In this document: positions 43,273 to 50,951 of the stretch, piece by piece
How positions within the stretch are numbered: the first letter of the stretch is position 1
How the letters are laid out: the number at the start of each line of letters is the position of its first letter
Source of the DNA: Siphonobacter curvatus
GTDB lineage: Bacteria; Bacteroidota; Bacteroidia; Cytophagales; Spirosomataceae
Assembly (NCBI RefSeq): GCF_002943425.1
Contig: NZ_PTRA01000001.1
Span: 248,001 to 312,000 of the forward strand
DNA length: 64,000 nucleotides
Direction of reading: 5' to 3'
Program-made: the position numbers and the translations under genes
The notes under the pieces: model-generated
Told to the model about the DNA's origin: nothing
The model's database searches: none
What the model saw: the letters and a program-made list of their open reading frames with translations, nothing else

Positions 43273-44307
43273 ATGAGCGATTTGAGTCTGAATCCACACG
43301 CGTTAGAAGCCTTGAAAAGGCTGGTTGAAACGCCGCAACGGGTAGTAATCACTACTCATTATAATCCAGATGCTGATGCTTTAGGATCTTCGCTGGGCTG
43401 GGCTGGTTACTTACGTAAGAAAGGCCATACCGTCCGGGTTATTACGCCATCCGAAGCTCCTCGTTTTCTGGCTTGGATGCCGGGCAACGAAGACGTCATT
43501 GAGTTTAGCCAGCGAACTGTAGCTTTGGCTGCTCAGACCGTTGCCGCGGCTGACGTCATTTTCTGCCTGGATTTTAATGCTCTGGCTCGCCTACATGATT
43601 TGGAAGCGATCATTCGGAATTCACCCCTGCCCAAGGTGATGATTGATCATCATCATCACCCCGAAGATTTTGCTTCGATTGTTATTTCTGAACCCACGGC
43701 AGCGGCCACCGCTCAGCTCATCTATCAGCTTATCAACGAACTCGGTGGTAAAGAACTGCTTGATGTAGCGATCGGTGAATGTCTGTATGCGGGCCTGATG
43801 ACGGATACCGGTTCTTTCCGCCACCCCAGTACTAATCCTGCCGTGCACCGTATGGCGGCCGAGCTGATTGAACTAGGGGTAAATACCAACCGGATCCACC
43901 GGCTCATTTTTGATAATAACTCACTGGGCCGTATGCAATTCCTGGGGTATGTACTCTCCCAGAAATTGAATGTACTTCCCGCGTATCGGGCGGCTTACGT
44001 GGCTTTGACGGCCGAGGAGCTGAAACGCTTCAATTCGCAGACCGGCGATACGGAAGGGGTTGTAAACTATATTCTTTCCATTGAAAACGTCGTGATGGCC
44101 GTGCTGCTGATCGAACGCGATCGGGAAGTCAAACTTTCTTTCCGCTCGGTGGGGGATGTCGCTGTCAACGAGTTTGCCCGGAAGCATTTCAATGGGGGAG
44201 GGCACCGGAATGCAGCGGGTGGTCGTACGCAGGAATCGCTCGATGAGGCCGTAACGCGACTGATTTCGCTCTTGCCGGAAATTAAAGACCAATTGGATGA
44301 AGCCTAA
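43273..44307 (+). CDS. DHH/DHHA1 phosphoesterase (NrnA-like oligoribonuclease/pAp phosphatase)
   Basis: The 344-residue protein has the DHH domain with THYNPDADALGS (His29, Asp33, Asp35), Asp100 (FCLDF), the DHH triplet at 125-127 (VMIDHHHHP) and a C-terminal DHHA1 domain with FNGGGHRNAAGG (about 307-318). NrnA-type enzymes hydrolyse short oligoribonucleotides and 3'-phosphoadenosine 5'-phosphate in the cytosol, using manganese. Length and motif order fit. It is followed 54 bases later by the first FKBP lipoprotein gene, which has its own -7 box. Confidence 0.92.
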   Translation: MSDLSLNPHALEALKRLVETPQRVVITTHYNPDADALGSSLGWAGYLRKKGHTVRVITPSEAPRFLAWMPGNEDVIEFSQRTVALAAQTVAAADVIFCLDFNALARLHDLEAIIRNSPLPKVMIDHHHHPEDFASIVISEPTAAATAQLIYQLINELGGKELLDVAIGECLYAGLMTDTGSFRHPSTNPAVHRMAAELIELGVNTNRIHRLIFDNNSLGRMQFLGYVLSQKLNVLPAYRAAYVALTAEELKRFNSQTGDTEGVVNYILSIENVVMAVLLIERDREVKLSFRSVGDVAVNEFARKHFNGGGHRNAAGGRTQESLDEAVTRLISLLPEIKDQLDEA

Positions 44308-44323
44308 GCTTCCAAGCATTCCG

Positions 44324-44331
44324 TACTTTTG
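44324..44331 (+). promoter_or_regulatory. -7 box before the first FKBP gene
   Basis: TACTTTTG matches TAnnTTTG exactly, 30 bases before the ATG at 44362. The -33 region is not clear. Confidence 0.45.
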
Positions 44332-44361
44332 TAATTAAACTCTGAAATAGAATCAATTCTC

Positions 44362-45234
44362 ATGCAAAAAAAACGATGGGTGCTGCCGGTTTTGGCTGCT
44401 GCCACGCTGTGGTCCTGTAACCAGTTTAAGGTTAGTGTTGCGGAAAATGGAGTAAAGTACCAGTTTCACGAACACGATGAAAAAGGGAAAGTAGCCAAAG
44501 ACGGAGAGGTACTAACGTTCCATATGGTCGTGAAAACGCCGGGTGATTCCGTACTGCGGGATTCTCAGAAGGAAGGGCAACCCCTGGTAATGCTGGCTCA
44601 AAAAGGTCCCTACAAAGGAAGTTTCGAAGACGGAATGAAAATGTTGGCGGCTGGTGACAGTGCTACTTTCTTTATCAGCGTAGATTCCCTGTTCCGCGGC
44701 CCAGGGGCCACGCAATTGCCTCCGTTTGCCAAAGCAGGTACGGATTTTAAATTTCAGGTAAAACTGCTGAAAATTGAAACGCAGGAAGCGTTCCAGAAGC
44801 GGGCTGAGACCGAACGTTCGGCTCGTCCGAAGAAAGAAGCAGGTGATATCTCCGCATACATCGCTAAAAATAACCTGAAAAACGCCGTAACCTTACCTTC
44901 AGGGGTACAGTATGCTACGACGCAGCCAGGTACGGGGCCCGCTCCTGCGAAAGGAGATACGGTGAAAGTATTCTACGCTGGAAAACTCCTGAGCGGAAAG
45001 ATTTTCGACGAGAATCACAAAGAAGGATTGACCTTCCCCGTAGGTATCGGACAAATGATTCCTGGTTTTGATGAAGCGGTTCAAACGATGAAAAAGGGCG
45101 AAAAAGGGGTAATTATGATTCCTTCGGCCTTAGGATACGGCGAACAGGGTTCCCCCGGAGCTATTCCTCCTAATTCAGTATTAGTTTTTGAAGTAGAGCT
45201 TATTGATGTCAAAAAAGGAAAATTACCGGTATAA
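44362..45234 (+). CDS. FKBP-type peptidyl-prolyl isomerase lipoprotein
   Basis: The 290-residue protein has a lipoprotein-like signal (MQKKRWVLPVLAAATLWSC, Cys19) and two FKBP-fold domains. The first (about 40-135, with GSFEDGMKMLAAGDSATF) is degenerate; the second (about 180-287) has the active FKBP pattern: KVFYAGKLLSGKIFDENHK, MIPGFDEAVQTMKKGEKG, IPSALGYGEQG and IPPNSVLVFEVELIDV. It should act as a prolyl isomerase/chaperone in the periplasm or on the outer membrane. A related FKBP gene follows, separated by a small terminator. Confidence 0.88.
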   Translation: MQKKRWVLPVLAAATLWSCNQFKVSVAENGVKYQFHEHDEKGKVAKDGEVLTFHMVVKTPGDSVLRDSQKEGQPLVMLAQKGPYKGSFEDGMKMLAAGDSATFFISVDSLFRGPGATQLPPFAKAGTDFKFQVKLLKIETQEAFQKRAETERSARPKKEAGDISAYIAKNNLKNAVTLPSGVQYATTQPGTGPAPAKGDTVKVFYAGKLLSGKIFDENHKEGLTFPVGIGQMIPGFDEAVQTMKKGEKGVIMIPSALGYGEQGSPGAIPPNSVLVFEVELIDVKKGKLPV

Positions 45235-45282
45235 GCCGCTTTTTTAATTTTTTTGAAAATTTACTTGGATTTATTCCAACGG

Positions 45283-45305
45283 AAAGGCACCTCTTTGGTG
45301 TCTTT
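45283..45305 (+). terminator. Short terminator between the two FKBP genes
   Basis: AAAGGCACC / GGTGTCTTT form a 9-bp stem (one G-T pair) around TCTTT and end in a short T-run. It is modest in strength. Confidence 0.5.
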
Positions 45306-45336
45306 CATCGTTTTCTAACAAAAAATTATCGTTACA

Positions 45337-46230
45337 ATGAAACTGTATCTTCCTCTTGTACTGGCCGGTGCCGCTCTATTGACCGGGTGCAAAGGTCTTA
45401 ATGATGATTATCAAGAAAAGGCCGAAGAAAATGACAAACAAATTCAAGCCTATATTACATCTAATGGTTTGACGCCGACAAAATCTGTCTCGGGTATTTA
45501 TTATCAACTCGGTGGAACGACCAGCGGCCGTAAACCGCAAGTAGGAGAGCAAGTGCGTTATACCTATTCTTTGATGCAACTCAACAATCAGATTGTTGAC
45601 ACTACCTTTAAAACGAAGGTAGCATCGGGAACCTGGGGACTCAATTTTAGTCGGGATAACGGAGCACTATTGGAAGGTCTTTCCCTGATGGGAGTCGGTG
45701 GAACTAATATCGTATTAAGTCCGCACTCTCGGGCCTATGGAAGTCAACAGTACGTTGACTCTACCGGAAAAGTAATTCTGCCCTCGTATTCAGCCGTTCG
45801 GTACGACATCAAAATGTTACGGGTGTTGAATGAAGCCGAACAAATTGAAGAGTACACCATGAGCAAACAATTGAATGTTACGGAAACTACCTCGGATGGC
45901 CTGCGATATATTCGTATTACTGAAGGAACCGGAGCTCAATTAACTACCGGTAAAACAGCTACTGTACGGTACCGAGGACAGCTATTGAACGGTACGAAGT
46001 TTGATGAAAGTCCAGTTGCTGGTCTGCCGTTTACGGTAGGGGTATCTTCAACTATTTCAGGATTTAATCAGGCTCTGCAAAAAATGAAGGTAGGTGGAAA
46101 AGCGATTGTGATCTTACCTTCGGCTATAGCCTATGGAACCCGAGGACGACTGAATGATGCTCAAAATGCGTACACGATTCCACCGTACGCTCCCATATTA
46201 TTTGAACTGGAAATTCTTTCGGCTAACTAA
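45337..46230 (+). CDS. FKBP-type peptidyl-prolyl isomerase lipoprotein, second copy
   Basis: The 297-residue protein has a clear lipobox (LLTGC, Cys18) and again two FKBP-like domains: a degenerate N-terminal one (about 60-170, RYTYSLMQLNNQIVDTTF and LLEGLSLMGVGG) and a C-terminal active-type one (about 195-297, VRYRGQLLNGTKFDESP, SGFNQALQKMKVGGKA, IPPYAPILFELEILSA). The shared plan with the gene just upstream points to an old tandem duplication. It is expected at the outer membrane or periplasm. Confidence 0.9.
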   Translation: MKLYLPLVLAGAALLTGCKGLNDDYQEKAEENDKQIQAYITSNGLTPTKSVSGIYYQLGGTTSGRKPQVGEQVRYTYSLMQLNNQIVDTTFKTKVASGTWGLNFSRDNGALLEGLSLMGVGGTNIVLSPHSRAYGSQQYVDSTGKVILPSYSAVRYDIKMLRVLNEAEQIEEYTMSKQLNVTETTSDGLRYIRITEGTGAQLTTGKTATVRYRGQLLNGTKFDESPVAGLPFTVGVSSTISGFNQALQKMKVGGKAIVILPSAIAYGTRGRLNDAQNAYTIPPYAPILFELEILSAN

Positions 46231-46252
46231 TAAGAGAATACGCTTAAAAGTA

Positions 46253-46281
46253 AAACCCCGGCTTCTCAAAAGCCGGGGTTT
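46253..46281. terminator. Convergent terminator after the FKBP genes
   Basis: A perfect 12-bp stem AAACCCCGGCTT / AAGCCGGGGTTT with loop CTCAA, followed by TCTTTTT on the plus strand, five bases from the stop of the convergent gene. Confidence 0.88.
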
Positions 46282-46285
46282 CTTT

Positions 46286-47470
46286 TTATCCTTGGAAACG
46301 TCTCTTCACAATTTCGTAGAAGTCATCGGCCTCATCGGCGACATCCCGCCACTTGTATTGAGTTGAATAAACCCGATTCATCAAATCTTTGGCCTGATCG
46401 AAACTCTGGCATTTTTCGAGCTCATCTACGGCATGATGGTACGCCGCGGCGTCACCCTGAAAAAGCTGGTTGATGAAAATGAATTTATGGTTGAGTGAAA
46501 TGAAGCTATGCAAGCTGGCAATCGGTTTATGTTGAAACTGACTGCTTACAGTTTCTTCGGCAGCGGAGGAATTTTGCCGAAATTTTTCGTTAAGGTTCGT
46601 CGGTTGCATGGCAAACGGATCGCTGACACTAGCCGTCACATCTTCCGCAACGGTAACGGGAGGTGCTGTAGGAATAACGGCGTAATCCGGAGCAGGGACC
46701 GAAGGGCTGGGAATCGTTGAAGCCATGGGTTCTGGTCCGGAAGACTCCGATCGGCTCACCAATGATGAACCTGCGTATCCTTCTTCCTTCGAAGGAGACG
46801 ATCCCGCCATACCCGGTGCTACCTGTTCGAAAAAAGTAGAAGAAGCCTCTTTTACGTACAGCGTAGATTCATCCAGGGGTAGCGTTTTCGCAAACTGATC
46901 TAGGATAGTGGACGTGGCATCCAGACGGCTTGGTTCATTCAGTAGCGAATCCAGCCACAAAATGGCTTGGGTTGTACTGGCCGCCGCTTCCGTACCCAGG
47001 CGTTCGGCCAGACCACCGGCAATACTGGTGTGAATGCGATTGTATTTTTGAAAAGCTTTGAGTTGATCAGCCGTAAGCTTGTAATCCGGAAGCTCGCGTA
47101 ACCAGCCCTGGAAATACTCCTTAGGGGCTAGTAACAGTTCCAGACTTTCGTGCGTAGCTTTCGCTACCAGAGGTTCTAGATCTTCACGTTCGACGGAAAT
47201 GTGCTGCGATACCGTATTGAGAAAGCTCTGGAGGGCCGTTTTGACTTCGGCACTTTCAAAGTTGAAATACGGGCTACGAAAGGCAGCCGCCGTTTCTTTC
47301 CAGGCATCGTACAGATCTCGGATGACAAAAAGGTTAACCTGGGATACCGGACTGAAACGGAGCAGGGCATCACCGTTGATTCGATTTTGCTGAGCGTACT
47401 GTTCATTGCAAAGTTGTGCGGCATACGCTTTAGCGTATGTTTCAACTGCGGTCACGTCTAACTTCGGCAT
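46286..47470 (-). CDS. Conserved Bacteroidota hypothetical protein
   Basis: The 394-residue product (ATG at 47470, MPKLDVTAVETYAKAYA) is soluble and helical with no signal peptide. Residues about 1-230 form one helical region; 240-310 are a Ser/Pro/Ala-rich low-complexity linker (SSGPEPMASTIPSPSVPAP); the C-terminal 85 residues carry a block (SLNHKFIFINQLFQGDAAAY, then a WRDVADEADDFYEIVKRRF ending) recurring in uncharacterised Bacteroidota proteins. The frame is open 32 codons further, but the added N-terminus is unconvincing. No function can be assigned. It lies upstream of no close partner. Confidence 0.75.
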   Translation of the reverse strand: MPKLDVTAVETYAKAYAAQLCNEQYAQQNRINGDALLRFSPVSQVNLFVIRDLYDAWKETAAAFRSPYFNFESAEVKTALQSFLNTVSQHISVEREDLEPLVAKATHESLELLLAPKEYFQGWLRELPDYKLTADQLKAFQKYNRIHTSIAGGLAERLGTEAAASTTQAILWLDSLLNEPSRLDATSTILDQFAKTLPLDESTLYVKEASSTFFEQVAPGMAGSSPSKEEGYAGSSLVSRSESSGPEPMASTIPSPSVPAPDYAVIPTAPPVTVAEDVTASVSDPFAMQPTNLNEKFRQNSSAAEETVSSQFQHKPIASLHSFISLNHKFIFINQLFQGDAAAYHHAVDELEKCQSFDQAKDLMNRVYSTQYKWRDVADEADDFYEIVKRRFQG

Positions 47471-47555
47471 AAGGCTATCGCGAATAGTTCTTTTAAAAGT
47501 AAAATCAAACGGAAGTATCAGCAAGAACGCTCCCGTTTTTACCCAATTGCAGACG

Positions 47556-47603
47556 CATAAATACAAAAATCCCCGCCAACTGACGGGGATTTTTGTATTT
47601 ATG
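47556..47603 (-). terminator. Terminator of the Do-family protease gene
   Basis: A perfect 20-bp stem (CATAAATACAAAAATCCCCG and its complement, 8-nt loop) lies 8 bases past the protease stop. It is one of the longest perfect stems in the window. Confidence 0.88.
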
Positions 47604-47610
47604 GGAAGAA

Positions 47611-49134
47611 TTAACGTAAGGTACCTTCCAGACGATATTGTTGTCCGCTCGAAGGATCGATACCAATGATCCGCACGCGACCCCGACGATTCGCCAGCAG
47701 GTCACCCGCTTGTTTGGCATCTTTGATAACCGTATCGTCAATTTTGGTGATGATAAATCCTACTGGAACTTCCTGGTATTCCATCCAGCCATCAGGCAGT
47801 ACTTCCACCACTTTAGCCCCACCGTTGATGCGGAATTTCGTTTTCTCGTTGTTCGTCACATTGTCGAGTTTGGCACCTACGGATTCAACCTGTACGAGTG
47901 AAGAAACTGTCGATTTCACAATACCCGTGCTACCGTCCATGTTTTTCAATGTAACGTTGAAGTCTTTTAGCTGACCGTCACGGTTTACCGTTACCACCAC
48001 TACGTCACCGGGTTTATGCTGAGCACCGACCAGTTCTACCAGACGAGGCAAGTCGTTTACGTCTTTACCGTCCACTTTCACAATGACGTCACCGATTTTC
48101 AGACCAGCGGCTTTCGCAGCACTGGCGTTCGGGTTTTCACCGAAGCTACCGAAGTAAATACCGGAACTAGCTTTCAGATCTTTCTGGCTAGCCAGTTTTT
48201 CGTCGACTACCTGCATTTGTGAAATACCCAAGTAACCGCGTTGAACGTTACCGTACTTCAACAAATCACTAGCTACTTTCTTCACCAAGTTAGAAGGTAC
48301 GGCAAACGAATAACCAACGTACGTACCCGTCTGACCACCCGCAATGGCCGTATTAATACCGATCAGGTCGCCTCTAGAATTGACCAGAGCACCACCCGAG
48401 TTACCGGGGTTCACGGCAGCATCCGTTTGGATGAAGGCTTCAATCGGGCTCTGAGCTTTCTCACGATCACCCAGGATACCAATGGAACGGCCTTTCGCAC
48501 TCACAATACCTGCCGTAACCGTTGATTCCAGATCAAAAGGGTTACCTACGGCCAGTACCCATTCCCCTACTTTAATATCATCCGAGTTCGCAAAGGGCAG
48601 ATACGGTAAATTCGCGGGTAGCTTTTCGCCCTGCAACTGAATCACGGCAATATCCGTGTTAGGGTCCGTACCTACGAGTTTTGCTTTAAACTTCCGTTTG
48701 TCGCTAAGTACCACTTCCAATTCAGAAGCGTCGGCTACGACGTGGTTGTTCGTAACAATATATCCATCGGGGCTGATAATCACACCCGAACCTGAGGCCA
48801 TGCCTTCCTGACGTTGAGGCTGACGACGGCCACCACCGAAGTCTTCATCGCCAAAGAAGTCAAAGATGCTGGGCATCTGCCGCTGACTTACCTGACGTAC
48901 AACTTTTGATTTGATGTGTACTACGGCCGGCGTTGATTTGTCGGCAGCCGCTACGAAATCGCCGGGAATACCGGCCATATTCGTAGTGAACTTTGCACCC
49001 GCTCCCGAAGCGTTAGCTTCGGTAAGTACCACATCCCGTTGAGAGCCTAATCCCAAGAGGTGAGCTCCACCCAGGGTAATTCCGCTACTCAATACCCCGA
49101 CCAGGGCTAAAGATTTCCAATTGCTGTTATTCAT
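47611..49134 (-). CDS. Do-family periplasmic serine protease (DegP/DegQ/HtrA)
   Basis: The 507-residue protein has an N-terminal membrane anchor or uncleaved signal (about 7-30), a trypsin-like domain with the catalytic triad His131 (NNHVV), Asp161 (NTDIAV) and Ser246 (NPGNSGGAL), and two PDZ domains (about 285-385 and 420-500). HtrA proteases degrade or refold damaged envelope proteins. The cleaved-signal form versus the anchored form cannot be distinguished. The promoter region upstream carries an inverted repeat (49265-49310). Ends at a 20-bp terminator. Confidence 0.95.
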   Translation of the reverse strand: MNNSNWKSLALVGVLSSGITLGGAHLLGLGSQRDVVLTEANASGAGAKFTTNMAGIPGDFVAAADKSTPAVVHIKSKVVRQVSQRQMPSIFDFFGDEDFGGGRRQPQRQEGMASGSGVIISPDGYIVTNNHVVADASELEVVLSDKRKFKAKLVGTDPNTDIAVIQLQGEKLPANLPYLPFANSDDIKVGEWVLAVGNPFDLESTVTAGIVSAKGRSIGILGDREKAQSPIEAFIQTDAAVNPGNSGGALVNSRGDLIGINTAIAGGQTGTYVGYSFAVPSNLVKKVASDLLKYGNVQRGYLGISQMQVVDEKLASQKDLKASSGIYFGSFGENPNASAAKAAGLKIGDVIVKVDGKDVNDLPRLVELVGAQHKPGDVVVVTVNRDGQLKDFNVTLKNMDGSTGIVKSTVSSLVQVESVGAKLDNVTNNEKTKFRINGGAKVVEVLPDGWMEYQEVPVGFIITKIDDTVIKDAKQAGDLLANRRGRVRIIGIDPSSGQQYRLEGTLR

Positions 49135-49264
49135 AGCTGTTAAACGTTGTTTGGAGAGGGAAATTCATTACTAGTTTACGTAAAAAAGTGCTCCAAAATC
49201 GAATCAGCGAAAAGTTGTTCTAGTTAAGTTCTTAGACTTGCTAACCTTAACGCGGTTTAGAGAG

Positions 49265-49310
49265 AATCTGTTGCGAAAATAAAGGGATTAAGGTTTTTTA
49301 ACAACAGATT
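49265..49310 (-). promoter_or_regulatory. Inverted repeat around the predicted protease promoter
   Basis: AATCTGTTG (49265-49273) and CAACAGATT (49302-49310) are perfect inverted 9-mers 28 bases apart. On the minus strand a TTG (49304-49302) and TATTTTCG (49281-49274) lie about 20 bases apart, resembling the -33/-7 boxes with one mismatch, so the repeat brackets the likely promoter and may be an operator. Confidence 0.4.
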
Positions 49311-49346
49311 GTGATAATAGGGTAATGAACGGGCTGAATGTTAAGA

Positions 49347-49378
49347 AAGCAGGGAGAGCACTAAAGTTCTCCCTGCTT
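49347..49378 (-). terminator. Terminator of hsp20
   Basis: An 11-bp perfect stem AAGCAGGGAGA / TCTCCCTGCTT with a 10-nt loop lies 33 bases beyond the hsp20 stop and is followed by TCTTAAC on the minus strand. Confidence 0.75.
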
Positions 49379-49410
49379 CTTTCCGCACGAACCAACTGCA
49401 CTAGGTACGA

Positions 49411-49848
49411 TTAGGCAATGGAAATTTCACGAGGCTGTGCTTTTGCTTCTTCTTTTTTCGGGAGCGTCAGGTACAGGATTCCGTCGGTATAGCTGGCTTC
49501 GATTTTCTCACCATCTACGGTTTTGGGTAATACGAACGCCCGTTGGAAACTACTGTAGCTAAATTCTTTCCGGCTGTATTTTTCGGCTTTCTCTTCATTC
49601 TGGCTTTCTTTCTTAACTGAAATTACCAGACGATTTTCGTGTACGCTTACTTTAAAGTCTTCTTTCTTCAGACCAGGAGCAGCCAGTTCAAGTTGGAAGT
49701 TTCCTTCGCTTTCTTTGACATTGACAGCAGGCAAATTATGGAACTCATTCTTACCAGCTACTTGGTTGTACGATTGAAAGAAGTCATCGTTAAAGAAACG
49801 ATTTACTAAAGAAGGGAATGCAGGTTGATGAAATTTCACGAGTGACAT
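49411..49848 (-). CDS. Small heat shock protein, Hsp20/IbpA family
   Basis: The 145-residue product has a short N-terminal arm (1-40), an alpha-crystallin domain (about 41-132; LPAVNVKESEGNFQLELAAP, GLKKEDFKVSVHENRLVISV, RAFVLPKTVDGEKIEASYTDG) and a C-terminal extension with the I-x-I-type motif (REISIA). It should form oligomers that hold unfolding proteins in the cytosol. Upstream are two 18-bp direct repeats that may be operators. No CIRCE element (TTAGCACTC inverted repeat) was seen. Confidence 0.95.
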   Translation of the reverse strand: MSLVKFHQPAFPSLVNRFFNDDFFQSYNQVAGKNEFHNLPAVNVKESEGNFQLELAAPGLKKEDFKVSVHENRLVISVKKESQNEEKAEKYSRKEFSYSSFQRAFVLPKTVDGEKIEASYTDGILYLTLPKKEEAKAQPREISIA

Positions 49849-49950
49849 GGCTATAACGTTTTTTATTGTTTTCGATGTTTAACCGACTCATTAATTGTCG
49901 GACGACTCTATAATTAAAACAGCTATACCAAACTCAAAAATTGAAAATAC

Positions 49951-50026
49951 AATGACAAAATGTCTTATTTAGAATAAATACTAAAATAGATTAATGACAA
50001 AATGTCTTATATCGACTTAAAATGTC
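49951..50026 (-). promoter_or_regulatory. Direct-repeat operator array upstream of hsp20
   Basis: The 18-mer AATGACAAAATGTCTTAT occurs twice, at 49951-49968 and 49993-50010, 42 bases apart (four helical turns). Each copy contains the inverted repeat GACA-AAA-TGTC. A third degenerate copy, GACTTAAAATGTC, lies at 50014-50026. The array is 100-180 bases upstream of the hsp20 start, in an otherwise AT-rich gap. Confidence 0.6.
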
Positions 50027-50030
50027 AGTT

Positions 50031-50768
50031 TTAGGATTCATTTGAACGTTCAGGTTCCCAAACAGCTCGTACTACCTCCCGCTTGCCCTGCGGTCCCGGA
50101 TGTTTTTCGACGCGAAAACCAGCTGCTTTTAATGCCCGCCGTACGTCGCTTTTGGAACAGTAGGTAGTCAATAGGCTGCCCACCTGCAAATGGCGGCCGA
50201 TTCCGGAGAAGATTTCAGTAGTCCAGAGTTCTGGTTGTGAGCTGGGAGCAAAGGCGTCGTAATAGACCAGATCGTAGGGCTCGCCGAAGGTTTCATTCGC
50301 CAGAAAATCCTGAAGAGTGGCGTGGACTTTACGCAGGGTGAAGGTGGGCGACAAGCGTACTTCCGTGTCCCAGGCCGCCTCATGCAGCGATTGTAAAACC
50401 GTTGCGTGCATAAACTCATCGTAATTGAGTTGCCGATACGCTTCGGGTGGAATGGGATACGCTTCCAGGCTAGTATAATCTACAACAACGGGTGACTGCC
50501 CGGCCTTTAGCAAGGTAAGCAGAGCGTTGAAGCCCGTACCAAATCCCATTTCCAGAATCCGGATTTCCCGTTTACCCGATTCTAGCAGATAATCTAGTCC
50601 CAGTTCCAGAAAAATACGTTTCGATTCATCAAAGGCTCCGTGCAGGGAATGATACCACTGGTTAAAGCGGGCCGAGTAGAGCGTATGACTACCGTCCTTG
50701 GTGAGTACCAGCTCATTCGATGCGTGTGTCGGATCCGAATGCGTGGGGTTTGAGCTTCCTGCTTCCAT
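50031..50768 (-). CDS. mnmD: tRNA (5-methylaminomethyl-2-thiouridine) methyltransferase MnmD
   Basis: The 245-residue enzyme has the SAM-binding motif ILEMGFGTGFNALL (71-84) and the MnmC/MnmD signature YDAFAPSSQPELW (170-182). It would methylate the 5-aminomethyl group at the wobble uridine (U34) of some tRNAs. The FAD-dependent oxidase half present in E. coli MnmC is missing, so this is the stand-alone methyltransferase form. It is divergent from the uxaB gene and its stop lies 5 bases from the operator array of hsp20. Confidence 0.92.
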   Translation of the reverse strand: MEAGSSNPTHSDPTHASNELVLTKDGSHTLYSARFNQWYHSLHGAFDESKRIFLELGLDYLLESGKREIRILEMGFGTGFNALLTLLKAGQSPVVVDYTSLEAYPIPPEAYRQLNYDEFMHATVLQSLHEAAWDTEVRLSPTFTLRKVHATLQDFLANETFGEPYDLVYYDAFAPSSQPELWTTEIFSGIGRHLQVGSLLTTYCSKSDVRRALKAAGFRVEKHPGPQGKREVVRAVWEPERSNES

Positions 50769-50877
50769 TATTTCTTTTTATTCAGGGTATGATCTGACTT
50801 CGCCCGTCCTTCCTTACAGACGAATCATTCGAAAAATTTCACTTGTATACAAGGGTAAAAGAAGAGCTGATCAGAAA

Positions 50878-50903
50878 AATCATCCAGCTTATCTTGGATG
50901 ATT
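50878..50903. promoter_or_regulatory. Inverted repeat upstream of uxaB (possible operator)
   Basis: AATCATCCA and TGGATGATT are perfect 9-mers around GCTTATCT, 49 bases before the uxaB start. It could be an operator for the hexuronate genes, or a weak terminator. It contains an alternative in-frame uxaB ATG, which argues for the later start. Confidence 0.35.
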
Positions 50904-50951
50904 GCGGCCAATTCCCGACCCTATACTTCAAACTTTACAAACGCTTTAGTC

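Noticed and set aside
47505-47741. Frames at 47406-47741 across the protease terminator
   Set aside because: They read through the 20-bp terminator stem and translate it on both sides, giving the same peptide twice; this is a hairpin artefact.
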